Shown here: positions 26,145 through 35,644 of the stretch, piece by piece
How positions within the stretch are numbered: the stretch's first letter is position 1
Layout of the letters: every line of letters begins with the position of its first letter
Assembly (NCBI RefSeq): GCF_000024965.1
Contig: NC_013530.1
Location: 310,001 to 374,000, forward strand
DNA length: 64,000 bases
DNA from: Xylanimonas cellulosilytica DSM 15894
GTDB lineage: Bacteria > Actinomycetota > Actinomycetes > Actinomycetales > Cellulomonadaceae
Direction of reading: 5' to 3'
Made by a program: the position numbers and the translations under genes
The notes under the pieces: generated by a model
Seen by the model: only the letters and a program-made list of their open reading frames with translations
Database searches by the model: none
Told to the model about the DNA's origin: nothing

Positions 26145-26236
26145 CTATACGAGGTAGTCGGGCGCTGCGAGGCATCCGCACCATCGGGTCAGGGCGAGCC
26201 GCAGAGCCGGGCACAACAGAGACGAGGGCACCCATC

Positions 26237-26821
26237 GTGATCCAGATCAGGCGCATGGACGCCTACGACCGAGAGGTCCGCGACGAGGTCGCCGACCTCT
26301 TCATCGAGGGCTTCTACAACAAGCTCCACTTCTTCACCAAGGACCCGCAGCGGCTCAAGGTGGCCTTCCGGGACGAGCTGCGGGCGGACATGTTCTACGT
26401 CGCCGAGCTCGACGGGCAGATCGCCGGGATCCTCGCGGTGTCCAGCAGCACCCGCCGTGCGGTGGTCGCGGACAAAGGCTCCCTGCGACGGGGCCTCGGG
26501 TTCCTCATGGGGACCGTCGCCTACAGCGCCCTGAAGAACGACTTCAACTCCCCCCTGCCCTACGACGACGAGACCGGCTACATCGAATGGGTCGCCACCG
26601 CCGAGCAGGCGCGCGGGCAGGGTGTCTCCACCGCACTGTTCCAGCACGTGCTGCAGCAGCTGCCCTACACCACGTTCGTCCTCGAGGTCCTTGACTTCAA
26701 CGAGAACGCACACCGGCTCTACCTCAAGCTCGGGTTCGAGGAGTACGACCGCAGACCGGCCAAGGGCGGCGAGAAGAAGGTGTTCAAGGAGCGCATCTTC
26801 ATGAGACGCCGTTCCGGCTAG
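26237..26821 (+). CDS. GNAT-family N-acetyltransferase
   Basis: A 194-residue acetyl-CoA-dependent acetyltransferase. The core shows IEWVATAEQARGQGVSTALFQHV (residues about 116-138), with the Q/RxxGxG/A acetyl-CoA loop as ARGQGV, followed by ENAHRLYLKLGFEEYD, the usual motif B. The start is GTG after GACGAGGG. It is transcribed from the promoter carrying the twin operators, so the TetR protein probably controls it. The acceptor may be a drug or metabolite; the sequence does not say. Confidence 0.85.
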   Translation: MIQIRRMDAYDREVRDEVADLFIEGFYNKLHFFTKDPQRLKVAFRDELRADMFYVAELDGQIAGILAVSSSTRRAVVADKGSLRRGLGFLMGTVAYSALKNDFNSPLPYDDETGYIEWVATAEQARGQGVSTALFQHVLQQLPYTTFVLEVLDFNENAHRLYLKLGFEEYDRRPAKGGEKKVFKERIFMRRRSG

Positions 26822-26920
26822 CCTCGATCCGAACGCGGTGTGACGGACGGCCGCACGCGGCACTGTCGGTGATCGGGTGCAGTCGTGCGTCGTCCTGCAC
26901 GACGACGGAGGGGATCGACG

Positions 26921-27025
26921 ATGACAGACGACGACAACGCCGTGACACTGACCGACGTGCCCGCGGGTACGCCGAGTCGCTCGCGGACCTCGGCTGCCGA
27001 TCCCAGCCGGGTGCCGGCCCCGTGA
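26921..27025 (+). CDS. Possible 34-residue ORF coupled to the next gene
   Basis: Starts with MTDDDNAVTLTDVPAG after a CGGAGGGG ribosome-binding site and ends in a GTGA overlap with the following start codon. Its first residues resemble the N-terminus of some small GNAT proteins, so it could be a decayed remnant or a translational coupler. Support is limited to the ribosome-binding site and the overlap. Confidence 0.3.
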   Translation: MTDDDNAVTLTDVPAGTPSRSRTSAADPSRVPAP

Positions 27026-27357
27026 GCATCGCGCGCACGCCCGAGCCGCCGTACACGGCCGTCATCTTCACGTCGCTGCGCACGCCCGGCGACCAGGGCT
27101 ACGCCCGCATGTCCGAGCGGATGGTGGAGCTCGCGGCGCAGCAGCCCGGCTTCCTCGGTATCGAGTCCGCGCGGGAGGGCCTCGGCATCACAGTCTCCTA
27201 CTGGTCCGACGACGACGCCGCGGCCGCCTGGAAGCAGGTGCACGAGCACGTGGTCGCACAGGAGCGCGGGAGGTCCACCTGGTACGAGGACTACGAGGTG
27301 CGGATCGCGACCGTGACCCGCGCCTACGGCAAACCTGCGGCTGACCCGACCGACTGA
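27022..27357 (+). CDS. Antibiotic-biosynthesis-monooxygenase-like (ABM) domain protein
   Basis: A 111-residue dimeric ferredoxin-like alpha+beta barrel. The pattern [12 protein letters not shown]...[33 protein letters not shown] (split around residues 10-75) is that of small ABM/YqjZ-type proteins, which may act as cofactor-free monooxygenases or haem-handling proteins. I start at GTG 27022 because homologues begin close to this point; the longer frame from 26869 has no family match upstream. Function in vivo is unknown. Confidence 0.75.
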   Translation: MSIARTPEPPYTAVIFTSLRTPGDQGYARMSERMVELAAQQPGFLGIESAREGLGITVSYWSDDDAAAAWKQVHEHVVAQERGRSTWYEDYEVRIATVTRAYGKPAADPTD

Positions 27358-27464
27358 GACACCGCGGCGCCCTGCGTCGTCGGCCGCGTACCATCGACCC
27401 CGCAAGCACAAGCACCCGGCGGGCCGTTGAAAGAGACGGAGGCCGGCGACAGAAAGAGCAGAGC

Positions 27465-28769
27465 ATGGCACTAGTCGTGCAGAAGTACGGCGGGTCCTCG
27501 GTCGCGGACGCGGAGAGCGTCAAGCGGGTCGCCAAGCGCATCGCCGAGGCGAAGCGGGCCGGGAACGACGTCGTCGTCGTCGTGAGCGCCATGGGCGACA
27601 CCACGGACGAACTCCTCGACCTCGCAGCGCAGGTGACCCCCCTGCCACCCCAGCGCGAGCTCGACATCCTCCTCACCGCGGGCGAGCGCATCTCGATGTC
27701 GCTGCTCGCGATGGCGATCAACAGCCTCGGCGTGAAGGCCAAGTCCTTCACGGGCCAGCAGGCGGGCGTCATCACCGACGCCGTCTACGGCAAGGCCAAG
27801 ATCGTCGACGTCGTCCCCGCGCGCATCCGCGAGACGCTCGATCGGGGGCAGGTGGCGATCGTCGCCGGCTTCCAGGGCGTCAACACCGACACCAACGACG
27901 TCACGACGCTGGGCCGCGGCGGCTCCGACACCACCGCCGTCGCCATCGCCGCCGGGCTCTCCGCCGACGTCTGCGAGATCTACTCCGACGTCGACGGCGT
28001 GTTCACCGCCGACCCGCGCATCGTCCCGACCGCCCGGAAGGTCGACCGCCTCACGTACGAGGAGATGCTGGAGCTGGCTGCCTGCGGCGCGAAGATCCTC
28101 GCGCTGCGCGCCGTCGAGTACGGCCGCCGCTACGGCGTGCCGATCCACGTCCGCTCGTCCTTCTCCAACGCCACCGGCACGCTCGTCGCAGGCACCTACG
28201 GCGACCTCATCGACCCCAACGCACCCGCACACGGCCAGGAGGCTGACGTGGAAGCACCGATCATCTCCGGCGTCGCGCACGACCGCAGCGAGGCCAAGAT
28301 CACCGTCGTCGGCGTGCCCGACGTGCCCGGCATGGCCGCCCGCATCTTCGAGGTCGTGGCCGCCGCCGGAGCCAACATCGACATGATCGTGCAGAACGTG
28401 TCGGCCGCCCACACCGGGCTCACGGACATCTCGTTCACCCTGCCCGAGGGCGACGGCCCGCTGACCCTGACCGCGCTGCGCGGCGTGCAGGACGAGATCG
28501 GGTACGCGTCGCTGCAGTTCGACGACCAGATCGGCAAGCTGTCGCTGGTCGGCGCGGGCATGAAGACCAACCCGGGTGTCTCGGCCCGCCTGTTCGGCGC
28601 GCTGCGCGACGCCGGCATCAACATCGAGATGATCTCGACCTCGGAGATCCGCATCTCCGTGGTGACCCGCGCCGACTCGCTGGACGACGCCGTGCGGGCC
28701 GTCCACTCGGCGTTCGGGCTGGACACGACCGAGGGCGAGGCCGTGGTCTACGCCGGGACGGGGCGCTGA
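27465..28769 (+). CDS. lysC: Aspartate kinase
   Basis: A 434-residue enzyme that phosphorylates L-aspartate, the entry to lysine, threonine, methionine and diaminopimelate synthesis. The amino-acid-kinase domain begins with [16 protein letters not shown], and two ACT domains follow (from about residue 265) for feedback control by lysine and threonine. asd begins four bases after the stop, the usual actinobacterial order. An internal GTG with AGGAGG (see next entry) probably gives a separate beta subunit, as in Corynebacterium LysC alpha2beta2. Confidence 0.96.
   Translation: MALVVQKYGGSSVADAESVKRVAKRIAEAKRAGNDVVVVVSAMGDTTDELLDLAAQVTPLPPQRELDILLTAGERISMSLLAMAINSLGVKAKSFTGQQAGVITDAVYGKAKIVDVVPARIRETLDRGQVAIVAGFQGVNTDTNDVTTLGRGGSDTTAVAIAAGLSADVCEIYSDVDGVFTADPRIVPTARKVDRLTYEEMLELAACGAKILALRAVEYGRRYGVPIHVRSSFSNATGTLVAGTYGDLIDPNAPAHGQEADVEAPIISGVAHDRSEAKITVVGVPDVPGMAARIFEVVAAAGANIDMIVQNVSAAHTGLTDISFTLPEGDGPLTLTALRGVQDEIGYASLQFDDQIGKLSLVGAGMKTNPGVSARLFGALRDAGINIEMISTSEIRISVVTRADSLDDAVRAVHSAFGLDTTEGEAVVYAGTGR
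28248..28769 (+). CDS. Aspartate kinase beta subunit from an internal start
   Basis: In frame inside the kinase gene, GTG at 28248 is preceded five bases upstream by a perfect AGGAGG (28237-28242). The 173-residue product ([17 protein letters not shown]...) contains just the two ACT domains and begins where the Corynebacterium glutamicum beta subunit begins. The strong internal ribosome-binding site supports real translation of a regulatory subunit. Confidence 0.75.
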   Translation: MEAPIISGVAHDRSEAKITVVGVPDVPGMAARIFEVVAAAGANIDMIVQNVSAAHTGLTDISFTLPEGDGPLTLTALRGVQDEIGYASLQFDDQIGKLSLVGAGMKTNPGVSARLFGALRDAGINIEMISTSEIRISVVTRADSLDDAVRAVHSAFGLDTTEGEAVVYAGTGR

Positions 28770-29873
<1,104 letters not shown>

Positions 29874-29885
29874 CGCGCCCGCCCG

Positions 29886-29945
29886 TTCGGCACAAAGTCC
29901 TCGTTTCGGCAGTTCGCATTGCCGAAGCGAGGACTTTCTGCCGAA
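29886..29945. repeat. 60-bp palindrome after asd (26-nt arms)
   Basis: Arms 29886-29911 and 29920-29945 pair along their whole length except one C/C mismatch and one G-U, with an 8-nt loop. The inner part holds AAAGTCCTCG/CGAGGACTTT, and TTCGGCA/TGCCGAA occurs twice in each arm. It lies between convergent genes and would terminate both, but its size and internal repetition also fit a dispersed palindromic element. Confidence 0.8.
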
Positions 29946-29974
29946 CATCCCGGCGTCTGCCGAACCGGCGAACG

Positions 29975-30646
29975 TCAGGCAGCCGCCCGCCGCGCCGAAC
30001 CGAGCGCCGGGGCGAGCATCCACAGCGCTGCCGCCGCGAGCACGTGCCACACCGCGTGCCCCGACCACCCGGACGCGAACCACGCGCTCGACGGGTCGCA
30101 CCACGGCCAGCCCGGGCGGCTCAGCGTCCCGATCAGCCCGCCCGCGCCGAGCAGCGCCGTCGCGGCGAGCGACCGGGCCCGCACCGCCGGCCGACGCCAC
30201 GCCCGGAGCAGCGTCACCCCCACCGCGACGACGGCCATCGCGGACTGCGCCGCCGACGACGCACCCGAGGAGACCGCCGCCAGCACGACGACGACCGCCG
30301 TCGGCGCCACCCACCACCAGTGCCGGAACCGCCGCCCCGCAAGGTCCGCGACGCCGTCCGCCGCGACGAGGGCCAGCGCGCCCATCAGCGGCGGGTCGTG
30401 CACCAGCGGGTTCCACGACGGCGCCGGCCCGTGCTGCACCACCGACCCGACCCCCACGAGGACCGTCAGGACGCCCAGCACCGCCGCCCGCGGACCAGCA
30501 CCCGCCCGCGACGCCCGGACCACGATCGCCACCCCGGCGACGACGAACGCCAGGCTCGTCCAGGCGCTCGCGGGCTGCGTCCACAGGGCAGGCCCGAGCG
30601 GTTCGCAGGACGGCGGGACGGAAGACACGCCACCAGCATCCGTCAC
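29975..30646 (-). CDS. CREST/ceramidase-like multipass membrane protein
   Basis: A 223-residue protein with about seven predicted helices. It carries the scattered polar pattern of the CREST hydrolase superfamily: SVVQHGPAPSW (Ser and His), NPLVHDPP (Asp) and a last-helix GHAVWHVLAAAALW (two His). CREST members include alkaline ceramidases and haemolysin III/PAQR proteins, and use these residues to bind zinc and cleave amides. The GTG start overlaps the SNF2 stop by 4 bp (GTGA), so it is translationally coupled to the helicase; the functional link is unclear. Confidence 0.65.
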   Translation of the reverse strand: MTDAGGVSSVPPSCEPLGPALWTQPASAWTSLAFVVAGVAIVVRASRAGAGPRAAVLGVLTVLVGVGSVVQHGPAPSWNPLVHDPPLMGALALVAADGVADLAGRRFRHWWWVAPTAVVVVLAAVSSGASSAAQSAMAVVAVGVTLLRAWRRPAVRARSLAATALLGAGGLIGTLSRPGWPWCDPSSAWFASGWSGHAVWHVLAAAALWMLAPALGSARRAAA

Positions 30647-33600
30647 GGTGCAGACGTGAGCAGCCCGCGGATGTCGTCTGCGTCCAGGGCGCGGGAGAAC
30701 ACGTCGTCGCCGTCCCCGAGCACCGCCCCGACGGCCGCGGCCTTGCGTTCCTTGAGGGCCATGACCTTCTCCTCGATGGTCCCGGCGGCCACCATGCGCA
30801 CCACGTTGACGGGGCGGGTCTGCCCGATGCGGTGGGTGCGGTCCACGGCCTGCGCCTCGGTGGCCGGGTTCCACCACGGGTCGAGGAGGAACACGTGGTC
30901 GGCCTCAGTGAGGTTGAGACCGAACCCGCCGGCCTTGAGGCTGATGAGGAACAAGGGCGCGTCGCCCTCGCGGAAACCCCGCACGACGTCGGCGCGTCGC
31001 CGGGTCGACCCGTCCAGGTACGCGAACCGCAGCCCCAGCGCGTCCAGGCGCGCCGCCACCAGCGACAGATACCCCGTGAACTGGGAGAACACCAGCGCCC
31101 GGTGCCCCTCGGCCACCACCTCGGCGACCTGCTCGACCAGCACGTCGAGCTTCGACGACGGGATCCCCGCAGACGCCGAGGGGTCGACGAGCGACGCGTC
31201 CAGGGCCATGCGCCGCAGCGTCGTCAGCGACTTGAAGATGGCCAGCCGGTTGCCGTCGACGTCGTCGAGCATGCCGAGCACGCGCGTGCGCTCGCGCTGC
31301 AGCCGCGCGTCGTAGGCGCGCCGGTGCGCGGGTGCGAGGTCGACGGTGAGCACCTGTTCCTGCCGCTCGGGCAGCTCGGGGGCCACCTGGTCCTTGGTGC
31401 GCCGCAGCATCAGCGGACGCACGCGCCGTCGCAGCAGCCCGGCGCGCGAGGCCGCGAGCCTGCGCACCGCGGGGTCTGCGCCTGGCCGGGACGCCGCCGT
31501 CAGCGGCTTGACGTAGTCCTCCGCGAACCGCCGTCGTGACGGGTACAGCCCCGGTGCGACGACGCTGAGCAGCGCCCACAGCTCCCCGACGTCGTTCTCC
31601 ATGGGCGTGCCCGTGATCGCCAGCTTGAACGGCGCGGGCAGCGAGCGCGCGCAGGCGTTCGCCCGCGACGCGTGGTTCTTCACGAACTGCGCCTCGTCGA
31701 GGATCAGGCCCGCCCACGGCAGGTCGTGGAAGGCGTCGGAGTCGAGCCGGAAGATCGCGTACGACGTGACGACGACGTCGGCGCCCGCCACCTCCTCGAC
31801 GAGCGGGGCGGCGGCACGCGTCGACGTCGTCGTCCGGGTGACCACGCGCAGGCCGGGCGTGAACTGTGCGGCTTCGGCGGCCCAGTTGCTCACCACGCTC
31901 GCCGGCGCGACGACGAGGAACGGCGCCCCGCCGCGCGACTCCCGCGCGTGCGCGATCAGCGCGAGCGTCTGCACCGTCTTCCCCAGCCCCATGTCGTCCG
32001 CCAGGACGCCACCGAGCCCGTGCTCGTGCAGGAACGCGAGCCACTCGTAGCCCTGCTGCTGGTAGGGCCGCAGCTGTGCCTTGAGGCCCGACGGCGGTGG
32101 CAGCGGCTGGGGGCGCGCCTCCTCGCCGCCGGACGTGAGCGCGAGGAGCCCGCCCACGGACGCCCGCCAGCGTTCGGAGACGTCGACGACGTCGGCGAGC
32201 TCGTCGAGGTCCTCCCACAGTCCCGCGTGGTAGCGGTTGATGCTGGGCGCGTAGGGCCGCCCGGGGCGGTCGCTGAGCCGGGACGCCTCGTCGAGCAGCT
32301 CGCGCAGCCGCTCGAGCGCGGGGTGGTCGAGCCGCAGCCACGAGCCGTCGACCAGCATCAGCCGCTTCTTGCCCGTGCCGAGCGCCTCGATGATCGCGCG
32401 CAGCGGCACGTCGTGGTCGGCCACCCGGACCGTGACCGCGAGGTCGAACCAGTCGGTGCGCTCGGTGTCGACGGCGGCGACCGTGACCTGGGGAGCGCCC
32501 GTGAGCTCGTTGTACGCGGGCTCGCGCTCGACGTCGACGCGCACGCCCTCGATCTCGTCGAGCGCGGGCAGCAGCACCTCGGCCGCATCGAGCGCGTCGA
32601 TGTCGGTGAACGTGAGGTGTTCGCCGAGCGTCGTGTCGGCCAGCGCCGGCAGGTCCCGGATCGCGAGCGCGACGGCGTCGCGCAGCCGTTGCTCGGCCGG
32701 CAGGTCCCGGCCGGCGGCGTCGCGCGTCGTCGCCTGCCACGGGTGCTCGACGGGGCCGGCCGGCGTCGGGTACTCCCAGGAGCACGCGACGCGCAGCAGC
32801 GGGGGGCCCTCGAAGGTGGCCGTGACCACGAGCGCGGGCAGGGACGGTGCGGGGAGGTCCACGGTGCCGTCGCTGCTGGTCAGCGTGACCTGGCGGGCCA
32901 GCCGTGGATGGTAGGCGGACCAGAAGTCCGCGACGTCGGCGGCGGGGACGGCGACCGGTGCCGCGCCCAGCAGCTCGATCGCGGCGAGGCTGAGCGGCTC
33001 GGGCGTGGGGCCGATCACGAGCACGTCGTCGTCGACGGCGAACAGGCCACCGTCGCCGATCGCGCCGCGCACCGGGGCGGTGACCGGCAGGCCGTCGAGC
33101 GTCATCGTGGGGGTCAGCAGCAGACCGTCGCCGTCGGCGGTGAGGTCGAGGGCGATCTCTCCGCCGTCGGCGAGCCGCACCGTCCCTCCGCCGGGGCCGA
33201 GCAGCGGCACGCCGAGCTCGACGCCGCGGGCCAGGTGCGGCCACAGCAGCCGGGGGATGAAGCCGCCGAGGCCGTCCCAGGTGCTCGACCCGTAGTGCGG
33301 TGCGGAGGGTTTGCGCAGGGCGGCGAGCTCCGTCAGCCAGCCGTGGGCCACCGGCTCCCAGCGGGTGCCGTAGTACGGGTGCGCGAGCACGTCCCAGCTC
33401 ACGTCGTAACCGCCGGACCACCCGCCCTTGACGCCTTGTCTGACGGGCCGCACGGACACCGAGGCCCCGTTGGCCTTGCCGGCACCGTCCACGCGGAGCT
33501 GGAGGGCGAGCCGGACCACCCGGTCCCGCTCCGGGAGGGTGGCCGGGGCGGTGCTCGGCAGCCGGTCGAGGGTGCGGCGCCAGGCGGGGCCCGGGCCCGA

Positions 33601-33951
33601 CGGCGCTACCGGGGCGCTCGGTCCGCCGTCGTCCAGGGCGAGGCCCGCCTGCACGCGGGCGTGGGCCTCCAGCAGCAGCGCGGCGACGTGCTTGCAGTCG
33701 ACGGCGACGGGGCAGGTGCACACCGACTCGTCGGGCAGGAGGCGGTGGTCCGAGCGCGTGAACCAGACCGACGCCGTGTAGACGTGCCGCCCGCTGCCAC
33801 GCACCAACCCTTCGAGGCGGTGGGTGCCGGGGGACCAGCGGATCTCGCTGACGCGCCCCTCGTCCCGGTAGGCGGCACCGCGCCCGAACGCACCAGGGCC
33901 CACCAGTCCGGCGACCATGGCCGGGGTGGGTGGGGTCAGGGCGGTGCGCAC
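30643..33951 (-). CDS. SNF2-family DNA translocase/helicase with SWIM zinc finger
   Basis: A 1102-residue protein. An N-terminal SWIM finger (CTCPVAVDCKH near residues 75-90) precedes a long variable region and then the two-lobe SNF2 ATPase: Walker A DDMGLGKTVQ, box II ILDEAQFVKN (DEAQ), GTPMEN, and the C-terminal lobe with ALVFSQFTGYL and DRTHRIGQTRPV. This is the bacterial HepA/RapA-like architecture with SWIM, thought to remodel protein-DNA complexes. I start at GTG 33951 (MRTALTPPTPAM), since the frame further upstream covers the intergenic region and a CRP-like site. Confidence 0.9.
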   Translation of the reverse strand: MRTALTPPTPAMVAGLVGPGAFGRGAAYRDEGRVSEIRWSPGTHRLEGLVRGSGRHVYTASVWFTRSDHRLLPDESVCTCPVAVDCKHVAALLLEAHARVQAGLALDDGGPSAPVAPSGPGPAWRRTLDRLPSTAPATLPERDRVVRLALQLRVDGAGKANGASVSVRPVRQGVKGGWSGGYDVSWDVLAHPYYGTRWEPVAHGWLTELAALRKPSAPHYGSSTWDGLGGFIPRLLWPHLARGVELGVPLLGPGGGTVRLADGGEIALDLTADGDGLLLTPTMTLDGLPVTAPVRGAIGDGGLFAVDDDVLVIGPTPEPLSLAAIELLGAAPVAVPAADVADFWSAYHPRLARQVTLTSSDGTVDLPAPSLPALVVTATFEGPPLLRVACSWEYPTPAGPVEHPWQATTRDAAGRDLPAEQRLRDAVALAIRDLPALADTTLGEHLTFTDIDALDAAEVLLPALDEIEGVRVDVEREPAYNELTGAPQVTVAAVDTERTDWFDLAVTVRVADHDVPLRAIIEALGTGKKRLMLVDGSWLRLDHPALERLRELLDEASRLSDRPGRPYAPSINRYHAGLWEDLDELADVVDVSERWRASVGGLLALTSGGEEARPQPLPPPSGLKAQLRPYQQQGYEWLAFLHEHGLGGVLADDMGLGKTVQTLALIAHARESRGGAPFLVVAPASVVSNWAAEAAQFTPGLRVVTRTTTSTRAAAPLVEEVAGADVVVTSYAIFRLDSDAFHDLPWAGLILDEAQFVKNHASRANACARSLPAPFKLAITGTPMENDVGELWALLSVVAPGLYPSRRRFAEDYVKPLTAASRPGADPAVRRLAASRAGLLRRRVRPLMLRRTKDQVAPELPERQEQVLTVDLAPAHRRAYDARLQRERTRVLGMLDDVDGNRLAIFKSLTTLRRMALDASLVDPSASAGIPSSKLDVLVEQVAEVVAEGHRALVFSQFTGYLSLVAARLDALGLRFAYLDGSTRRRADVVRGFREGDAPLFLISLKAGGFGLNLTEADHVFLLDPWWNPATEAQAVDRTHRIGQTRPVNVVRMVAAGTIEEKVMALKERKAAAVGAVLGDGDDVFSRALDADDIRGLLTSAP

Positions 33952-34041
33952 CTGGCGATGATGGCACGGGGGTCCGACGACGCTGCCCCGCGGCCGCATT
34001 TCGCTCGCCGGGCGGGCTGGCGGGGCACAGTAGTGGGCTGC

Positions 34042-34057
34042 TGTGACCGGTGTCACG
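34042..34057 (+). promoter_or_regulatory. CRP-like site upstream of the HesB-like gene
   Basis: TGTGACCGGTGTCACG matches TGTGA-N6-TCACA at 9 of 10 positions and contains the palindrome GTGACCGGTGTCAC apart from its centre. It lies in the divergent region between the SNF2 and HesB-like genes. Confidence 0.4.
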
Positions 34058-34169
34058 CAGAGTCTCACCATTCGGGAGATTTCGGCCCAACGGCGTCTCA
34101 GCGTTGCCATTCCGTGACCGGCTCTGCTTCGGTGGAAATGCCCGCAAGAACCAACGAGAGGAGCTCAGC

Positions 34170-34451
34170 GTGCTCACCGTGACCGACAACGCGCGAGCGG
34201 CAGTCGAAGACCTGGCGCAGCAGGCAGGCGTCCCGAGCGAAGGTGGTCTGCGGATCGCCCAGTCAGCCGGCCAGCCCGGCAACTTCGAGCTGGCCCTGGT
34301 GCCCGCCCCGCAGCCCGACGACCAGGTCGTCGACGAGGGGGCCACCCACGTCTTCGTCGAGAAGGACGCGGCGGACGCCCTGGAGGCCCTCACCCTCGAC
34401 ACCGACCCGGCCGCACAGGGCCCGGGCTTCGTCCTCACGCCTCAGGCCTGA
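34170..34451 (+). CDS. HesB/IscA-like protein lacking the cluster cysteines
   Basis: A 93-residue protein with the HesB/IscA fold pattern (LTVTDNARAAVEDLAQQAG, GGLRIAQ, THVFVEKDAADAL). The three conserved cysteines of IscA are absent; there is no cysteine at all, so it cannot carry an iron-sulfur cluster in the usual way. Such cysteine-free homologues are common in actinobacteria and their role is unknown. The GTG start follows GAGAGGAG. A very strong hairpin follows the stop. Confidence 0.75.
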   Translation: MLTVTDNARAAVEDLAQQAGVPSEGGLRIAQSAGQPGNFELALVPAPQPDDQVVDEGATHVFVEKDAADALEALTLDTDPAAQGPGFVLTPQA

Positions 34452-34462
34452 GACCACGCACG

Positions 34463-34504
34463 ACGACGATGGCCGCTGTCCCTCGGGGTGGCGGCCATCG
34501 TCGT
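34463..34504. terminator. Bidirectional terminator with 14-bp perfect stem
   Basis: ACGACGATGGCCGC (34463-34476) pairs perfectly with GCGGCCATCGTCGT (34491-34504) around a 14-nt loop. It lies between the convergent HesB-like and HxlR genes. Confidence 0.8.
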
Positions 34505-34519
34505 GTGCAACCCCTGCGG

Positions 34520-34909
34520 TCAGGAGGAACGCGTGCGGTCGTACGTCTCCTGCGACGTCGACACGTCGTGGAGGTGGGTGATCGACCACTCTTCCAGGGC
34601 GCGCAAGGGCTCACGCAGGGTGCGGCCCGCCTCGGTGAGCGTGTACTCGACGCGGATCGGCACCTCGGGGTACACCGTGCGACGCACGAGCCCGTCCCGT
34701 TCGAGCGCGCGGAGAGTCTGGGTGAGCATCTTGTGCGAGACGCCCTCGACGCGTCGGCGCAGCTCGGAGAAACGGACGTTGCCGTCCCCGAGCGCGCCCA
34801 CCGTGAGCACCGTCCAGCGGTCGCCGATGCGGTCCAGGATGCGGCGGGACGGGCAGTCCGCCCGGTAAGGGCTGCCGACGACCACTGACTCGCTCGAGGT
34901 GGTTACCAC
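34520..34909 (-). CDS. HxlR-family transcriptional regulator
   Basis: A 129-residue winged-helix protein. The motif YRADCPSRRILDRIGDRWTVLTVGAL with Cys19 near the N-terminus, then FSELRRRVEGVSHKMLTQTLR, are typical of HxlR regulators such as the redox-sensing HypR/QorR group. The start is GTG at 34909, with GAAGG spaced six bases upstream. It diverges from an NAD(P)H-binding protein gene; a cysteine-sensing switch for a quinone or aldehyde stress enzyme is a reasonable inference. Confidence 0.88.
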   Translation of the reverse strand: MVTTSSESVVVGSPYRADCPSRRILDRIGDRWTVLTVGALGDGNVRFSELRRRVEGVSHKMLTQTLRALERDGLVRRTVYPEVPIRVEYTLTEAGRTLREPLRALEEWSITHLHDVSTSQETYDRTRSS

Positions 34910-34949
34910 AAAGTGCCTTCTTCCGGTCGGGGGCCTGCCTTCCTACGGT
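34899..34949 (+). promoter_or_regulatory. HxlR operator and divergent promoter
   Basis: The 11-bp palindrome GTGGTTACCAC (34899-34909) overlaps the HxlR start codon and would allow autoregulation. A weak rightward promoter, TTCCGG (34921-34926), 17 bp, TACGGT (34944-34949), could serve the NAD(P)H-binding gene. Confidence 0.4.
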
Positions 34950-34996
34950 GAGCATGCGACGTCGTCCGATGCCGCACCCCCGCAGGAAGGCTGCTC

Positions 34997-35644
34997 ATGT
35001 CTCGCATCACCGTCATCGGAGGCACCGGCCACGCCGGCTCGGCGATCGTCGCGGAGGCCGCCGGTCGCGGCCACCAGGTCACCGCGCTGAGCCGCTCGCT
35101 CCCTGCGGAACCCGTCCCCGGCGTGACCTACCTCCAAGGTGACGCGACGGACGAGGCGACGCTGTCGCAGGCGATCGACGGCGCGGACGTCGTGGCGAGC
35201 GCCTACTCCGCACGGAGTCCGCACGCCCCCAGCCTCCGGGACTTCTACCGCACGGCCGCTCGCGTGGCCGATACCGCAGGGGTCCCCCTGTACATCGTCG
35301 GCGGCTACTCGTCGCTGCGCCCGGCGCCGGGGGCGGACCGCTTCGTCACCGACCTCAGCGACATCCCCGCGGAGCTCCACGCGGAGATCCGCGACGGCGC
35401 GCAGCTCATCATCGAGGATCTTCCGGCCACTCCCGCGACGCTCGACTGGGTCTTCGTCAGCCCGGCGCTCCGGTTCGGCGCCCGGATGCCCGGCGAGCGG
35501 CTCGGCCGCTACCGGCTCGGCGACGACGTCGCGGTCGAGCCCGACGGTGGTGGCGCCATCTCCGCCGCGGACTACGCCCTCGGGTTCGTCGACCTCATCG
35601 AGAAGGGCGACCATCACCGGGAACAGGTCAACCTCGGCCATTGA
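34997..35644 (+). CDS. NAD(P)H-binding (NmrA/atypical SDR) family protein
   Basis: A 215-residue Rossmann-fold protein. The dinucleotide motif VIGGTGHAGSAI starts at residue 5 and YIVGGYSSL lies near residue 97; the catalytic YxxxK of classical SDRs is not evident, fitting the atypical class. The ATG follows AGGAAGG by six bases. It is divergent from the HxlR regulator, a common pairing in which the enzyme detoxifies an electrophile. Its 3' end overlaps the convergent MmyB-type regulator by 17 bp. Confidence 0.85.
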   Translation: MSRITVIGGTGHAGSAIVAEAAGRGHQVTALSRSLPAEPVPGVTYLQGDATDEATLSQAIDGADVVASAYSARSPHAPSLRDFYRTAARVADTAGVPLYIVGGYSSLRPAPGADRFVTDLSDIPAELHAEIRDGAQLIIEDLPATPATLDWVFVSPALRFGARMPGERLGRYRLGDDVAVEPDGGGAISAADYALGFVDLIEKGDHHREQVNLGH

